From Mycobacterium sp. (lineage in GTDB: Bacteria; Actinomycetota; Actinomycetes; Mycobacteriales; Mycobacteriaceae): DNA of 64,000 nucleotides. The notes under the pieces were generated by a model that saw only the letters and a program-made list of their open reading frames with translations, did not search any database and was not told the origin of the DNA. Numbering within the stretch: the stretch's first letter is position 1; each line of letters starts with the position of its first letter. The DNA is taken from positions 62,001 to 126,000 of the forward strand of contig JAKFVT010000031.1 of NCBI GenBank assembly GCA_021732005.1, read 5' to 3'. Both the position numbers and the translations under genes were made by a program. Of this stretch, positions 8,660-20,227 are shown in pieces.

Positions 8660-10023
8660 TCTCGTTCTTCCTTGCGTCTGCGGGTGACGACCGCGACCAC
8701 GATGACAGCAGCCGCGAGCACGGCCGTTCCGATGAAGGCCGCCGTGCGCGGGGTGTGATCGACCGGCGTTGGCGGTGTCGGCGCCGCAACGCGTGTGGTG
8801 GCCGGTGCCATGTCACTGGCCGGGCTGACGGTCCAGGTGAGGGCGCCGACCGGATCCAGCGCTCCGGCACCGACCAGGTTGGAGGGGGCCTGCGCCGCGT
8901 TGTGCGCGGTGGCAGTCAACCGCCGGACCACCTCGTCAGAGCGCATGCCCGGGTTGCGGCTACGAACCAGGGCGGCGGTTCCGGCGACGTAGGCGGCGGC
9001 GAAACTTGTTCCGTTCAGCGGCGACATCCCGCCGCGCCCGTCGGGCATGCCGTCGGCCAGCCCGCCGCCGGCATCGTTGCTCAGCGATACGACGTTCTCC
9101 CCTGGCGCGGCGATGCCCACCCACGGGCCGGACATGGTGAAGTCGGTCGGTTGTCCGTCAGCGGTCAGCGCCGCAACCGACAGGACGTACGGCTGCCACC
9201 ACGACGGGACCGATACCGAACTGACGCCCGCCCAGTTCCGCGGGTCCCCGGCGCTGGCCGAGTCGCCCGGCGGATTCGACCCGCACTGAGTGCCCGGCGT
9301 GCCGTCCATGGAGGCCCCGGCATTGCCCGCGGCGGCGACGATGACGACGTCTTTGTCGATCGCGGCGTAGCGCAGCGCAGCGCCCAAAGTCTGTTGATCG
9401 CCGAGTTTGTCGGGCGTCAGGCAGGTGGTGGTGGAAATGTTGATGACGGTGGCGCCGAGGTCGGCGGCATGAACGACCGCGCGGGCCAGGGTTTCGATCT
9501 CCACGCTCGCCTGGACCGACGCCGGGTCCCGCCCCCCGGCGCTGGGCGAGAACCGCGGCGAGGCCTGCCGGATCGACAGCAGCCGCGCGCCCGGTGCGAC
9601 TCCGCTGAATCCGTCGGGTCCGGGCTGTCCGCCGATGATCCCGGCCACCAGCGTTCCGTGGCCATCACAATCCGTCAGCCCGTCGCCCGAGGAGAGGTAG
9701 TCGCCGCCGCCGACCACATTCGGTAGCCGTGGGCCCGGCCGGACCCCGGTGTCGATGACGGCGACAGTCTGGCCCTCGCCACGCGAATGCTGCTGTGCTC
9801 CTGCGAGATCGAGCATTGCCTGATTGGGGCTCACGGCGGCCGGATCGCTGCCGGGACGCACCCCGGTCGTCACGCATTCGGACCGCTGCGACATCCCGGC
9901 GGTGGCTCCGGCCGTTCCTACCGGCGGTTGCGCCCCGGGGTCGGCGACGGGCGGGTTCACGGCGCCGGCCGCCGGTGCCGCGACCAGCAGTACCACCGCG
10001 GCAACCGCGGCGGCCCGCATCAT
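8656..10023 (-). CDS. mycP3: Mycosin-3, ESX-3 subtilisin-like protease
   Basis: 455 residues. A signal sequence (1-21) is followed by the S8 protease fold with Asp91 (VAVIDTG), His122 (DCDGHGTLVAG), oxyanion Asn233 (AAAGNAG) and Ser340 (NGTSFAAAYVAG). A C-terminal membrane helix (about 424-446) ends in a basic RRRKEERE tail. Mycosins anchor in the inner membrane, stabilise the secretion complex and can cleave substrates. The start ATGATG at 10023 overlaps the eccD3 stop and aligns with the N-terminus of M. tuberculosis MycP3. An ATG at 10038 is an alternative. Confidence 0.93.
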   Translation of the reverse strand: MMRAAAVAAVVLLVAAPAAGAVNPPVADPGAQPPVGTAGATAGMSQRSECVTTGVRPGSDPAAVSPNQAMLDLAGAQQHSRGEGQTVAVIDTGVRPGPRLPNVVGGGDYLSSGDGLTDCDGHGTLVAGIIGGQPGPDGFSGVAPGARLLSIRQASPRFSPSAGGRDPASVQASVEIETLARAVVHAADLGATVINISTTTCLTPDKLGDQQTLGAALRYAAIDKDVVIVAAAGNAGASMDGTPGTQCGSNPPGDSASAGDPRNWAGVSSVSVPSWWQPYVLSVAALTADGQPTDFTMSGPWVGIAAPGENVVSLSNDAGGGLADGMPDGRGGMSPLNGTSFAAAYVAGTAALVRSRNPGMRSDEVVRRLTATAHNAAQAPSNLVGAGALDPVGALTWTVSPASDMAPATTRVAAPTPPTPVDHTPRTAAFIGTAVLAAAVIVVAVVTRRRKEERE

Positions 10024-11411
10024 CGATCGAGGACCCATGTGAAGACGCCCGCGAGATAGGCCATCACCGGGATCAGCGATGCGTCCACGCCGGCGGCGAG
10101 GAAACCCACCAGTCGCCGCACCGGTAGCGAATAGCGTTCCGCGGAGGCCGTATCCGGATTGACGGCCACGATCACCCACATCGCGGTGAGTGCTCCGAGC
10201 ACTACGAGCGCCCACAGCGCAGCGATGAAGCGGTGCTCCGTGGCGAAGGCGACAAGCAGTCCTGCGGTCACCAGGAACGGGTGAGCGAGCAGCCACCCCT
10301 TGCAGGCCGCGGTGTCCCACACCCTGGCGCGCAGCACGGCCGCGGCTGCCGCGGCCGCCACCAGGTACCAGCCCCAGACCCCGGGACCTTCGGTGCGCCC
10401 GGCCACGATCAGCGACCCGGCGCTGGACAGCAGCACACTGCCCGCGATCACACCGGTCTGGTGTGCTTCGCCGACCCGGACCCGGCGCGGCAGATCGGCC
10501 AGCAGCCGTGCGGGGGGGCTCGACGGTGTCGGATCACCGGGGGCCGGGATCACCGGCAGCGGGAACCGGGCCCACATCGCCGCCAGCGCGGGGGCCGACA
10601 CGGTGAGCAGCAGGGCAACCAGGATCAGGGCACATCCGACGGTTCGGTCGGGCAGTTGCCACAGCGCCGCGGCGCCGGCGACCAGCAACGCACCGACGCC
10701 GACAACCGCTGTGGCGGTGAACAACCCGACGCCGTCCTCGGTCTGGGTCAACACGATCAACGACCACGCGGCCACCCCGGCCGCGGCCAGCATCACGTGC
10801 GGGGATCCCCACAGTCCCGGCACGGCCAGCCAGAAGGCCGACGCGATCGGCAGCAAAGCCGCGGCCGACACCTGGGTGGCGAGCCGGGCGGACCTGGTCC
10901 GCAACACCAGTCCGGTGACCGCGGTGAGTGCCGCCAGCGCGGCGACCGCGTACAGACCGGTCACCGAGGCGGTCACGGCGCGGTGGGTGATCGCGACCGC
11001 CGACAGCGCCACCACGAACACCGCAGCGGCCAGTCGCGCGCCCACCTGCAGACGATGCGGTCCCCACGGTCTGGTGCGGGCCGCCGAGAAGATGACGGCG
11101 GCGTCGGCGACGTCCTCCACCACGCCGGGCGCGGTCGGCCCGGCCGGAACAGGCTGCAGTGCAAGCAGATCACCGTCCACCACGCCGACGGTGTCCAGGC
11201 TTGCGTCGACGCTGAACGGCGGGCCGCCGATCGGGGCGAGGGTCATCGGGGTGGGGTTCGCGGTCTCGTCGTCGGAGTCCGGCGGCACCAACCGCTTCAC
11301 GGCGGGCAGGATCTCGCGCAGCGGCAACTCCGCGGGCAGCGCCACGTCAGTGATCCGGCCATACGCCAGAACGGCGACCCGCACGATCGGCAGCACCGGG
11401 GTTTCGGTCAT
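10020..11411 (-). CDS. eccD3: ESX-3 membrane channel component EccD3
   Basis: 463 residues, close to the 472 of M. tuberculosis EccD3. A soluble ubiquitin-like N-terminal domain (about 1-90, VRVAVLAYGRITDVALPAEL) is followed by about eleven membrane helices. EccD dimers form much of the membrane barrel of type VII systems. The ATG at 11411 lies 17 bases after espG3, with an AGAGAG site upstream. The frame stays open upstream into espG3 but that part shows no conserved sequence. Confidence 0.92.
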   Translation of the reverse strand: MTETPVLPIVRVAVLAYGRITDVALPAELPLREILPAVKRLVPPDSDDETANPTPMTLAPIGGPPFSVDASLDTVGVVDGDLLALQPVPAGPTAPGVVEDVADAAVIFSAARTRPWGPHRLQVGARLAAAVFVVALSAVAITHRAVTASVTGLYAVAALAALTAVTGLVLRTRSARLATQVSAAALLPIASAFWLAVPGLWGSPHVMLAAAGVAAWSLIVLTQTEDGVGLFTATAVVGVGALLVAGAAALWQLPDRTVGCALILVALLLTVSAPALAAMWARFPLPVIPAPGDPTPSSPPARLLADLPRRVRVGEAHQTGVIAGSVLLSSAGSLIVAGRTEGPGVWGWYLVAAAAAAAVLRARVWDTAACKGWLLAHPFLVTAGLLVAFATEHRFIAALWALVVLGALTAMWVIVAVNPDTASAERYSLPVRRLVGFLAAGVDASLIPVMAYLAGVFTWVLDR

Positions 11412-11428
11412 TGTTGTTCTCTCTCTGG

Positions 11429-12268
11429 TCAATTCGTGGTGAAGTCGCGCGCCAGCGTGGCGGACGGGAACCAGCGGCCATCCGCCAGCGTGTCGGTGAG
11501 CCGGTCGAGCGCCAGCGCGATCGCGAACGGGGTTCCCGGCGAGAAGGTCGACAGCCACTCCCCGTCGGCTGCCCGTTCCGGGTTCACCAGCACGCGCCCG
11601 GCGTCGCTGTCGACGATGCCCACACCGACCCCACTGAGGCGGTGCACACCGTCGTGGGCGGAGCCGGCGCGGATCTCGACGTAACTGCGCGGCCCGGTGA
11701 ACACCGATCGCACCACCGGGACCGCCGAGCCGGGGATGCCCAGGTGTTCGAGGACCCGGTCGAGATCGGCTCCGGCCCGCAACTTTTCGTCGGCCCGGAG
11801 CCCGGCGCGGGTCGGCAGGGTGAACTCCGCGAACCGTGCCGGTGAGCGACCGGCCAACCCGGCCGCAACGACCACGGCAAGCGCAAACGGATCACTGATG
11901 TCGAGCTCGGTGAGAGTGACGAGCTCCCCACTGCGCAGCGCCACCACGGTGTGGTCTCCGCGGCGGGCCACCAGGCCGCGCAACATCTCGGTGCCGGTGC
12001 CCCGAACGTAGCGAAGCTCGAGCCACCGGTGCGCCGCGCAGACCGTACGCGTCCAACGGGCCACCGCCGGTACCACCGTCCCGTCCGCGGACATCAGCCG
12101 GGCGCGAGTCAGCTCGGTGCGTAACCGGGCCAGGATCGCCGGGGCCTCACGCTGGTCGGCCACCGCAGGTGTGATCGCCAACACCCACGGAAACGACCCT
12201 GCACCGATGCTTTCGGCAACGCACCACGCGGCGTCAGCGGTCAGCTCGACCGCGTTAGGTGCGGCCAC
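11429..12268 (-). CDS. espG3: ESX-3 chaperone EspG3
   Basis: 279 residues starting at a GTG three bases after esxH. EspG proteins are cytosolic chaperones that bind the tip of the PPE partner of a PE-PPE pair and deliver it to the secretion machine. Family-typical features include the N-terminal AVELTADAAWCVAESIGAGSFPWVLAI and the C-terminal PGTPFAIALALDRLTDTLADG. The expected client is the PPE4-PE5 pair of this operon. Confidence 0.92.
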   Translation of the reverse strand: MAAPNAVELTADAAWCVAESIGAGSFPWVLAITPAVADQREAPAILARLRTELTRARLMSADGTVVPAVARWTRTVCAAHRWLELRYVRGTGTEMLRGLVARRGDHTVVALRSGELVTLTELDISDPFALAVVVAAGLAGRSPARFAEFTLPTRAGLRADEKLRAGADLDRVLEHLGIPGSAVPVVRSVFTGPRSYVEIRAGSAHDGVHRLSGVGVGIVDSDAGRVLVNPERAADGEWLSTFSPGTPFAIALALDRLTDTLADGRWFPSATLARDFTTN

Positions 12269-12271
12269 GTC

Positions 12272-12559
12272 TCAGCCCCACTTGGCGCCTTCGGCTTGAT
12301 CACGCGCGTGCATCGACAAAGTGTTGGTCTCGTGGGTGCCTGCCATCGCCCGGTACGCGCGCACCAGTTCCTCCATGGCGAGGTTCCACTGTGCCTGCCA
12401 TGCCTGGTAGGTCATTCCGCTCTCGCCTTGCCAAGCCCCCTGCAGGGCGGACTGTTCAGTGGCGATATCGGCTCCGACGGCTTGCAGCGTGCCCGCATAG
12501 CCGGCCATGTCACCTGCATGCCCGAGCATGGCCGGGTAGTTGTACAGAATTTGGGACAT
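12272..12559 (-). CDS. esxH: WXG100 substrate EsxH (TB10.4-like)
   Basis: 95 residues starting [12 protein letters not shown], as in TB10.4. The helix-turn-helix protein has WQG at about 43-45 as the WXG turn and a C-terminal [12 protein letters not shown] segment. It forms the EsxG-EsxH heterodimer, which binds zinc in M. tuberculosis. It is the core secreted substrate of ESX-3 and is needed for iron acquisition. The start overlaps the esxG stop by one base (TGATG), fitting one-to-one production of the two partners. Confidence 0.95.
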   Translation of the reverse strand: MSQILYNYPAMLGHAGDMAGYAGTLQAVGADIATEQSALQGAWQGESGMTYQAWQAQWNLAMEELVRAYRAMAGTHETNTLSMHARDQAEGAKWG

Positions 12560-12852
12560 CAGAAGCCTCCGTAAGTCGTTGCCGCTGCGGCATCTTGGGC
12601 CACGTAGGTCGCGCCTGCCTCGCCGAGGTTCACCTGCGCGATGTCGAGCAGCGAGTTGACCTTCGCGGCCACCTCGACGAACCGCGCATGCGCGGCCTGG
12701 AAGGCGGCCGAGGATTCGCCCATGTGGAATGCCTGCGAAGACATCGCGGCTTGTTCGGCCTGTGCGATGGTGCTGCGCATCAGCGCCGTCTTGGCACCGA
12801 AGGCGGCCTCGGCGGCCACGAGTTGCGGTATGTGCGCATCCAGCATGCTCAC
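12559..12852 (-). CDS. esxG: WXG100-family substrate EsxG
   Basis: 97 residues, the partner of EsxH. The sequence starts [19 protein letters not shown]. The turn has [11 protein letters not shown] rather than WXG, as in other EsxG proteins. The C-terminal [15 protein letters not shown] region fits the YxxxD/E export signal. The ATG lies 13 bases after PPE4. Confidence 0.95.
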   Translation of the reverse strand: MSMLDAHIPQLVAAEAAFGAKTALMRSTIAQAEQAAMSSQAFHMGESSAAFQAAHARFVEVAAKVNSLLDIAQVNLGEAGATYVAQDAAAATTYGGF

Positions 12853-12865
12853 GGTATTTCTCCCA

Positions 12866-14401
12866 TCATTCTCGGTGGTGATCTCTGTCGGACGGATCGC
12901 TGTCCCAGGTCGCCGGAAGCATTGGCGTGATGGGGCGTTCGTGTGTGTCGCCGCCGAACTCGGTCAGCCCCGCGGCGGTGACATCGCGAGATTTGGTCGC
13001 GGTGCCGGTGAATCCGAGCGTTCCCACACCCCGGTCGGAGGACGACGTGCTGGGTGGCGCAGCCGGTTCGGCGGGTGCGCCGGTCTCGCTGTGGAGGTCC
13101 ATGTACTCGTCCCGGTGCCCGTGGTCCTTGAGTCGCTGGGCACGTCGCCGCTGCGCGCGTTCCTTGGCTTGCACCGAGGACAGCGCAGCCGCAGCGGGTG
13201 CCGCCTCGGACACCGGGGCCTTGGCGCCGCTGCCCTCGGTCAGTGACGGGCCGGGGCCGTCGTCGGGGTCGGCCCCGCCGACTGCGTAGAACATCGCCTG
13301 CGCTGCCGGTGCCGGCGTCGCCGGTGCCGGGGCGGGTGCCGGCGCACCGGCGGCGGACGGTGCCGCGGGCGCGGTGGCGGGCACGGTCGGCGCCGCCGAC
13401 GACACCGGCCAGACGTTGGGTTGCCGCGCTTGGAGCGGCGCCGGGGCCGGCGCCGGTGCGACGTCAGGGGCGGCCGGATTCGGCACCAGCGTCAACAATC
13501 CCAGCAGGGGCAGGCCGGCGACGAGGAGCATCGGAGCCCACAGCGGTGAGCTCAAGACCAGCCCCCAGGTGGTCCACCCGACCGGCTGGAAGATCGCCTG
13601 GTACAGCAGTGCGGACAGCAGCGGGCCCCAGGTCTGCCATGCCTGGACCGGGTTGGTCAGGAAATCGACGATGATCTGCTGCAGGCTCTGGACCGGATGG
13701 GTGAGAAAGTCCCAGATCAGATCGCCGTCCGGCAGTGACTTGATGTAGGCCTCCAGCAGATCCAGGATGCTGTTGGAATCGGTCAGCGCCGAACCGGATT
13801 CGCCGGCCTGCGGCTGCGCTGCGGTCGCGAGCGCCATCGTCGACGATGCGGCTTCTCCGCCGGGCAGCACGATCGTCGGAGCGGGCACGCTCCGAGGCGC
13901 CGCGGCCAGCGCGGTGCCGGCGACGGTTTGGTAGACACTCATCGTGGTGGCCGCCTGGATCCACATCCGGACGTAGTCCGCCTCGTTCAGGGCGATCGGA
14001 ATTGTGTTGATGCCGAAGAAGTTCGTGGCCATCAGCACCCCGTGGACCGTGTGGTTGGCGGCCAGTTCGGGCAGCGTCGGCATCGCGGCCAGCGCCGCGG
14101 CGTAGGCGGCGGCCGCCGTCTGCTGCTGGGCGGCTGCACCGGCGCTGTGAACGCTGGCCTGCTCGAGCCACGCCAGGTAGGGCGCGTGGCTCACGACGTA
14201 CTGCTCTGCGCTCGGCCCCTGCCATGATCCGGCCTGAACAGCAGCGAGAATCTGGGTGAGTTCTGCTGCGGCGTCTGCGTATTCGACGCTCAACGCCTCC
14301 CATGCCGCGGCCGCTGCGAGCAGCTGACCGGCGCCGGGCCCGGCACTCAACAGCGCCGAATGTACCTCGGGCGGCGACGCGAACCAGATTGGCGCGGTCA
14401 T
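12866..14401 (-). CDS. ppe4: PPE4, ESX-3 PPE protein
   Basis: 511 residues (M. tuberculosis PPE4: 513). The N-terminal PPE domain (1-180) starts with [14 protein letters not shown]. It has [11 protein letters not shown] as the WxG-like turn and a hydrophobic tip that binds EspG3. The C-terminal part has a hydrophobic region (about 265-305) and then Pro/Ala-rich disorder with an RRRAQR patch. Start and PE5 stop share one base (TGATG). It should be exported by ESX-3 as a heterodimer with PE5. In M. tuberculosis PE5-PPE4 is required for siderophore-mediated iron acquisition. Confidence 0.93.
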   Translation of the reverse strand: MTAPIWFASPPEVHSALLSAGPGAGQLLAAAAAWEALSVEYADAAAELTQILAAVQAGSWQGPSAEQYVVSHAPYLAWLEQASVHSAGAAAQQQTAAAAYAAALAAMPTLPELAANHTVHGVLMATNFFGINTIPIALNEADYVRMWIQAATTMSVYQTVAGTALAAAPRSVPAPTIVLPGGEAASSTMALATAAQPQAGESGSALTDSNSILDLLEAYIKSLPDGDLIWDFLTHPVQSLQQIIVDFLTNPVQAWQTWGPLLSALLYQAIFQPVGWTTWGLVLSSPLWAPMLLVAGLPLLGLLTLVPNPAAPDVAPAPAPAPLQARQPNVWPVSSAAPTVPATAPAAPSAAGAPAPAPAPATPAPAAQAMFYAVGGADPDDGPGPSLTEGSGAKAPVSEAAPAAAALSSVQAKERAQRRRAQRLKDHGHRDEYMDLHSETGAPAEPAAPPSTSSSDRGVGTLGFTGTATKSRDVTAAGLTEFGGDTHERPITPMLPATWDSDPSDRDHHRE

Positions 14402-14712
14402 CAGCCTCCCCGTGCGATCACGTAGGAGCTCGCCGCGGCGGCATCGGTGGCTGCGTAACCGGCGCCGGACTCGCCCACCGCGGCGCCGGATCGGCCGAGT
14501 TCGGTCGCACCCTGGGTGGCCGTCGCGGTGTGCTCGAGCCCCTGAGCGCTGAAGCCTGCAGCGGTTTGTAGCGAGACTGGATCCGAGCCGGGCGGCAGCA
14601 CCGCCGTGATCAATGGGGCGGCAGCCGCGTTCGCGCCGGCCAATCGCGCCGTGAGAGCCGCTACCTGGGCGCTGGCCGCGGCCAGCCCCTCTGGGACAAC
14701 ACACAGGGTCAT
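14401..14712 (-). CDS. pe5: PE5, ESX-3 PE protein
   Basis: 103 residues with the PE fold of two helices: [24 protein letters not shown] opens with the Pro-Glu motif. The C-terminal [13 protein letters not shown] contains the YxxxD export signal. It is the partner of PPE4 and overlaps eccC3 by four bases. Confidence 0.93.
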   Translation of the reverse strand: MTLCVVPEGLAAASAQVAALTARLAGANAAAAPLITAVLPPGSDPVSLQTAAGFSAQGLEHTATATQGATELGRSGAAVGESGAGYAATDAAAASSYVIARGG

Positions 14713-17700
14713 GATGGGTTCTCCTCCGGGTGGGGCACATGAGATGCGCTGTGCGCGAGGGCAAACGGGTTGACCAGTTGGACATGTTCGACGCCATCGC
14801 TGTCACCGAGCAGCATCGCCCGCCCGGTGGGGAGCCTGGTGAACCGATGTCCGCGGATCTTGGCACCGTCGGCGGGATTGCCCGACAACATCAGCACTGC
14901 TGCCTGCAGATCGCTCATGCGGCGCAGCAGCGGGTTGGTCATCAGCGCGTGCGCCGAACCGCTCGCCCGGCCGGTGACGATCACCCGCAGGCCGAGATCA
15001 CCTGCAGCGGAGAGTAGTCCGATCAGTGGTGTCCACGGTCGGTGCCCGGCGTACGGGCCACTCATCGCCGGGCCGTCCGGGATCTGGTCGCCGTCGTCGA
15101 TGATCAGGAAGTGGGTTTGCGCCGAGGCGGTGCGGGTGCGGTAGTCCCAGGCCGACAGTTCGCCGGCGGTCAGGCCGGCCGGCGGCCGGCGCTGTTCGAT
15201 CAATGCCGACAGACCCATCACGGCCGGCGTCACCCGGTCGATGCTCGCGGTGTACTCGTTGTCCGCGAAGAGCGGTTCGTCGACGAGGTGCAGGCGACGG
15301 TCGAACACGGTGAACGCGACGTCCTCGGCACGGGAATTGTCGCGGACGGTGCGGATGAGGTGCCGCAGCAGGGCGGTTTTGCCCGACTTGCTGTCGCCGA
15401 GCACCATCAGCAGCGGGTGCTCGGCGAAATCGTGGACCACCGCGCCGAGATCGAACTCGCGTTGTCCCAGCACCACGCGCTCACCGCCCCGATGCAGGGG
15501 GGCCACAACCTGCGGCTCCAGATCGGCAGGCAGCAGCCGCACCGCCGGAGCGTGCAGCCCGGGGTATGCGGCGTTGATCGCCGGTATGCGAGCGAGATCG
15601 GGCTCGGCGAACAGGAAGTGCTCCCCCGCCATCGTCAGTCCCCGGCCGGGCTGGTCGTGCGGCACCGACTCGGCGGGCCTGCGCAGGCTGTCGGTGACCC
15701 GGACATTGCTGTCACGGGGGTCCGGCAGTCGCAGTTCCAGGCGTAACCCGAGCCCGTCGCGCATCGCGAGCGGCACCTCGAGCCAGTTCGGTGTGGTGAT
15801 GACGACGTGGATACCTTGCGCCAAACCGGTATTCGCCAGTTCGGTCACGTCAGCCAGCAGCGGGTTGCGGGTGTTGAACTGGTCGGTGTTGTCGCGGCCG
15901 AAGGCGTACAAGTTGTCGATCAGCAGGAACACTTCACCGTAGGAGTCGGAGTAGCCGCCCTGGTGTCCGGCATTGCGTTGCCGCGACCGCAGCAGCTGCT
16001 CCAGCTCGCCGAACGTGCGCCGGATCCGTTCCGGTTCCAACGGCGAGGCCACACTGCCCACATGGGCCAGGTCTTCCAGGCCGCGCAGTCGTCCGCCGCC
16101 GTAGTCCAGGACGTAGAACGTGACGTCGCGGGGCGAGTGCAACTGCGCCGCCGACAACACGAAGGTCTGCAGCGCCGTCGACTTCCCGGACTTGGCGCCA
16201 CCGTGGATCACCACATTGCCCGCCGACGAGGTGGCATCGAAAACGAGCGGCTCGCGGCGCATTTCGAACGGCAGGTCGATCTCTCCCAGCGGCCAGCGCC
16301 ACTGACGCTCCGGGAGGGCCGCACCCGCGAGCACCTCGTCGAGCGCGATGCTCTCGTCCAGCGGGGGCAGCCACAGCGCCGGTGCTTTCGGACCGTACTG
16401 CGCCAGTTGCTCACCGATGGTGGTGATCAGCTTGCGGGGTACGGCGGCCGGTTCGATCTCGTGCTCGGACAGCACCACGATGTCCTCGTCGAGCGCGGCC
16501 GGCCCGGCCGTGAACGGCACCGGATCCGGCGCGGCCGGCACCGCGTACGACGTGACCGGGCGCGGCGGGTCGTAGATGCCGTCGACATAGGTGCTGCGGA
16601 ACTTGATCGGCGCGGCTCCCGGCGAGGGCACCAGGAAGCCGACTCCCTTGTGTTCCCTGCCTGATTCGATGTGGTAAGCGTCCTCGACACCGATGACTTG
16701 CCGCGAGACGGCGGGGCTGGCCACCTTGAGACCGATCCGGTACGAGGTGTTCTTGTCGATATCTCGGATCCGACCGATGTCCAGGGTCTGCGAGGCGAAC
16801 AGGATATGGATGCGGAACGAGCGCCCCTTGCGGGCGACGTAGTCGAACAGCTCGGCGTACTCCGGGTGCTCGGCCAACATCAGGGTGAACTCATCAGCGA
16901 CGACGAACAGTGTTGGCAGTGGCGGCAGTTCGATGCCCATCGCCTCGGCAGCAGGCCGTGCGGCCTCGTACTCGGCGACCGAGCCGAATGCGCTGCCCTG
17001 CACGCGGCGGCCGGCGTCACGCAGCAGACCCTCCCGACGGGCGACCTCACCGCGCAACGTGTCGGCGAACCGGTCGGCCAGCGACTTCTTCTCCGCCATA
17101 TTGGAGATGACGGCGACCACCTGCGGAAAGTTACGGAAGATATCTGCCCCGGCCTCACCCTTGAAGTCGACGTAGATAACGATGAGCCGGTCGGCCGAGT
17201 GAGTTGTCAACAACGACAACAGGATCGACATCAGCATCTGCGACTTGCCGGAGCCCGTCATGCCGATCATCAGACCGTGCGGGCCCATACCGCCCTCAGC
17301 CTCGTCTTTGAGATCGAAGTACAGCGGCACGCCGGTCGCGGTGACACCGATCGGTACCCGTAGCTCCTCGTCGCGAAGGCGGGGCGCCCACACGTCCGCG
17401 ATGTCGAGCGCCGACGCATCCGGGATGCCCATCAGTGTGGTGAAGCTCGCGCCCCTGGTGGCCGGTGATCGAAGGCCGGCGTGGGTGGGATTGGAGTCCC
17501 ATCGAGCCAGACCGCGCGCCAGATGCACGGCGTCGGCGTGTGCCAGCTGGTCGGCATGGGCGACGTAGGTCTGCCAGCCGTCGCTCTCCCAACGCTCGAT
17601 CTTCCCGCCGGCAACCCGCAGTATCGGCTGCTCCGGATCGGCGTACTGGCCGGGCCGCGGGCCGGATTGGTCTGCGGCAGTGTAGATCACCGTGACTCCG

Positions 17701-18704
17701 GCCAGGCCGGTGGCGAGCACCGAGTCCTCCGGCGCGTGGCCCGGATCATCGACGACCACCAGCAGGTGGCGCAGCGGATCGTCGGCGTCGACGCCGAACA
17801 GCGGGCGGTCGGCGAGCGCAGGCCCGATCGCCCCGATCAGGTCGTCGGTGTTCGCCGCCAGGTATCGAGCCGGCCCGCAGCCGTCGAGCTGACCTGGAAT
17901 ATCGCTGTGCGGCAGCCACTTCAGCCAGTTCCAGTCGGGTGTTTCCAGGTCGGGGCTGGCCAGCGCGATACCGAGCGACGCCGCGTCATGCCAGGTGACG
18001 GCCTGAGCCAGCCAGGCGCGCAGTACGGCCCTGACCTCGTCGGTGTCGCCGTGGACGGTGATCCGAGACACCGTCGTCACGTCGATTCCCCGAGGGGCGT
18101 CGTGAACGGTGCGCTGCGTGTCGAGCAGGGCACGTAACGCGCTGTGTGACACCGGCTCCAGGTCGACCCCGTCGGCGGTGTCCTTGACTCGCAGCGTGGT
18201 GGCCAGCGGTACGTCGTGCAGCCCGGCTCGCAGTACCAGGAAATCGCTGTCGTGCGGGTCGCGCTCCCACTGCCTGCGCGATCCGGGAATGACGGTCAGC
18301 GCCGAGGGGTCGGGGTGCGACCACACCAGCGCATCGCGTTGCGCGGCGGCCCCGGCGCGCACGTTGTCCCGGATGACCGACAGGTAGCGCAGGTAGTCGG
18401 CGCGTTCGGCGTCCACCTCCTCGGTACGCATCTTGTTGTCGGTGCCGCGGTACAGCGCGGTGGCCGCCAGCAGCAAGACGAACGGGAAGAACAGCGTCTG
18501 CGGCGAGATGAGTTTCATCCCGGTGGCTACCATTGCGACGATCATGCCGACGATCAGGATCACGATCAGGAACGGCAGCGCGCGGCGCAGCAGCGACGCG
18601 GGCACCACCCGCGGCAGCTCGGGTGGCGGCTCGATGACGATCGCCCCCTTGTTGGTCGGGGGGACCGGCAACCGCCGGCCGGCCTCGAAGATCAGGCGGC
18701 TCAT
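14709..18704 (-). CDS. eccC3: ESX-3 FtsK/SpoIIIE-type motor ATPase EccC3
   Basis: 1331 residues (M. tuberculosis: 1330). Two membrane helices (41-63, 68-85) are followed by three ATPase domains with Walker A motifs GMTGSGKSQ (481-489), GGAKSGKST (835-843) and GDSKSGKTA (1103-1111). Walker B of the first domain is LFVVADEF (599-606). EccC recognises substrates through its last ATPase domain and drives export with the first. The ATG at 18704 overlaps the eccB3 stop as ATGA. The open frame continues upstream but the family N-terminus is [17 protein letters not shown]. Confidence 0.96.
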   Translation of the reverse strand: MSRLIFEAGRRLPVPPTNKGAIVIEPPPELPRVVPASLLRRALPFLIVILIVGMIVAMVATGMKLISPQTLFFPFVLLLAATALYRGTDNKMRTEEVDAERADYLRYLSVIRDNVRAGAAAQRDALVWSHPDPSALTVIPGSRRQWERDPHDSDFLVLRAGLHDVPLATTLRVKDTADGVDLEPVSHSALRALLDTQRTVHDAPRGIDVTTVSRITVHGDTDEVRAVLRAWLAQAVTWHDAASLGIALASPDLETPDWNWLKWLPHSDIPGQLDGCGPARYLAANTDDLIGAIGPALADRPLFGVDADDPLRHLLVVVDDPGHAPEDSVLATGLAGVTVIYTAADQSGPRPGQYADPEQPILRVAGGKIERWESDGWQTYVAHADQLAHADAVHLARGLARWDSNPTHAGLRSPATRGASFTTLMGIPDASALDIADVWAPRLRDEELRVPIGVTATGVPLYFDLKDEAEGGMGPHGLMIGMTGSGKSQMLMSILLSLLTTHSADRLIVIYVDFKGEAGADIFRNFPQVVAVISNMAEKKSLADRFADTLRGEVARREGLLRDAGRRVQGSAFGSVAEYEAARPAAEAMGIELPPLPTLFVVADEFTLMLAEHPEYAELFDYVARKGRSFRIHILFASQTLDIGRIRDIDKNTSYRIGLKVASPAVSRQVIGVEDAYHIESGREHKGVGFLVPSPGAAPIKFRSTYVDGIYDPPRPVTSYAVPAAPDPVPFTAGPAALDEDIVVLSEHEIEPAAVPRKLITTIGEQLAQYGPKAPALWLPPLDESIALDEVLAGAALPERQWRWPLGEIDLPFEMRREPLVFDATSSAGNVVIHGGAKSGKSTALQTFVLSAAQLHSPRDVTFYVLDYGGGRLRGLEDLAHVGSVASPLEPERIRRTFGELEQLLRSRQRNAGHQGGYSDSYGEVFLLIDNLYAFGRDNTDQFNTRNPLLADVTELANTGLAQGIHVVITTPNWLEVPLAMRDGLGLRLELRLPDPRDSNVRVTDSLRRPAESVPHDQPGRGLTMAGEHFLFAEPDLARIPAINAAYPGLHAPAVRLLPADLEPQVVAPLHRGGERVVLGQREFDLGAVVHDFAEHPLLMVLGDSKSGKTALLRHLIRTVRDNSRAEDVAFTVFDRRLHLVDEPLFADNEYTASIDRVTPAVMGLSALIEQRRPPAGLTAGELSAWDYRTRTASAQTHFLIIDDGDQIPDGPAMSGPYAGHRPWTPLIGLLSAAGDLGLRVIVTGRASGSAHALMTNPLLRRMSDLQAAVLMLSGNPADGAKIRGHRFTRLPTGRAMLLGDSDGVEHVQLVNPFALAHSASHVPHPEENPS

Positions 18705-20227
18705 CGGTTCTCCTGCTGGACTACGGCCCGGACGGCGTCGTACACGACGAGAGCGTCGGATTGGGACAAGGCCGGGCCGGGGGCGAACAATGTCAGCACC
18801 GACCACGGGATCGGCAGCGGTGGTTCGGACAAACCCAATGCGGCGATGGTCTTTTCACCTGCCTTGGGGTCACCGCCGATCCCGTACCGGACGCCGATGT
18901 CGGACACCCAGAACAGTGATCCCGCCGGGGGTGACGCCGGCTGCTGGCCGACGGTTTGGACGAAGTAGCCGCGCCCTGGCGGCAGTGCGACTCTGGCCGC
19001 CGTGCCGGGATTGGTGCCGCCGACAAGGCCGACCGATTGCGTCCCAGCGGCGACCGGCAGTACCGAGCCGGACAGCAATGTCATCGAACTCGTTGCGGCA
19101 CCGTCGATCTTGGTCCACTGCGCGCAGATCACCGGCGCGGTCGCGGCGTCGACCAGCTTGATCGGCGCGGACGGGAATGTCGACACATCGAGCATCGACG
19201 AGACCGGCAAACGGGCGATGTCGTCGGCGCCGAGTTGGGGCGGCTGTGCCAGCCCGTAGGAGTTGGCGTTGCGCAGCGCGGCGGCCAAGACCGGGCTGAC
19301 CGGCTGAAGTCCGTCGGCCAGCACCGCATAGTTCACCGGGGTGCCGTCGTTGCGGTAGGCGATCACCACCGCGCCGATCGGGGCGGTGGTGGGCAGCGGA
19401 TAGCCGGCGGGCGAACCTGCCTCGGGGATCTGCGGGATCCGCAGTGCCGGGGCCTCGGGGATCGCGTTGAACAGTCCCGGCGCGATGGACCGCGGGGTGG
19501 GGTCTGCGGCGGGCAATCCGAGCGCGTCGGTGACGGCACGGTCGGCGAGGTCGATGGCGCTGCGCCGGCCGTCCCAGAGCAGCCAGGTCCCATCGGCGCC
19601 GGCGACCAGCACGCCACGACCGTCGCCGAGCTGGTCCGCACGGGCGCCGCCGCGTTCCAACTGGCCGGCGATCACGGTGACGCCGGCCTGGTCCGATCCA
19701 GCGGTGCCGTCGCACACCGCCCAGTTTGCATCGCGAGAGGTGTTCTGCACCATGCGTTCCGGGGCGCCCGGGATGCCGATCAGGCTGCCTCGGGCGAACT
19801 TGTCCAGCTGCTCACTGCTGACCGTGGTGGGATCCACCGCCCGCCCCACGGCGAGCCGCGCGGACGTCAGGTTGAGCACCGGATGCAGCCGGTCACCCAG
19901 GTGCACGTAGAGCGCGGCGGTGGAGCGGTCGGCCAGCACCGGGTCGCTGCCCGGCACACCGCCAGGACGCAGCACCGAGAACACGAAGCAGCCGAGCACA
20001 GCGGTCACGACCAGCAGGACGCCCATCAACACCGCGCGCGACTGACTGCGCAACGGGTCGACCAGCATCCGGGTGTCGTGCAGTGCAAGTCCGGATGCGA
20101 TGCGGCGCATGACGAATCGCCAGCCCGTCACCTGGTGTCGAGTGATGAACCCGCGCCGGTACGTGACCCGCTCGGCATTGTCGTTGGCCGGTGTACGCGA
20201 CGAGAAGGACCGTCGATCATCGCTCAT
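18701..20227 (-). CDS. eccB3: ESX-3 membrane/periplasmic component EccB3
   Basis: 508 residues. A cytosolic N-terminus ([19 protein letters not shown]) is followed by one membrane helix at about 65-86 and a large periplasmic domain with repeated R1-R4 modules. EccB forms the periplasmic crown of the type VII complex. The ATG at 20227 overlaps the eccA3 stop as ATGA. Confidence 0.94.
   Translation of the reverse strand: MSDDRRSFSSRTPANDNAERVTYRRGFITRHQVTGWRFVMRRIASGLALHDTRMLVDPLRSQSRAVLMGVLLVVTAVLGCFVFSVLRPGGVPGSDPVLADRSTAALYVHLGDRLHPVLNLTSARLAVGRAVDPTTVSSEQLDKFARGSLIGIPGAPERMVQNTSRDANWAVCDGTAGSDQAGVTVIAGQLERGGARADQLGDGRGVLVAGADGTWLLWDGRRSAIDLADRAVTDALGLPAADPTPRSIAPGLFNAIPEAPALRIPQIPEAGSPAGYPLPTTAPIGAVVIAYRNDGTPVNYAVLADGLQPVSPVLAAALRNANSYGLAQPPQLGADDIARLPVSSMLDVSTFPSAPIKLVDAATAPVICAQWTKIDGAATSSMTLLSGSVLPVAAGTQSVGLVGGTNPGTAARVALPPGRGYFVQTVGQQPASPPAGSLFWVSDIGVRYGIGGDPKAGEKTIAALGLSEPPLPIPWSVLTLFAPGPALSQSDALVVYDAVRAVVQQENR

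Noticed and set aside
10233..11684. 483-codon open frame opposite eccD3 and espG3
   Set aside because: Gln/His/Gly-rich shadow frame covering two real genes; no ribosome-binding site or domain.
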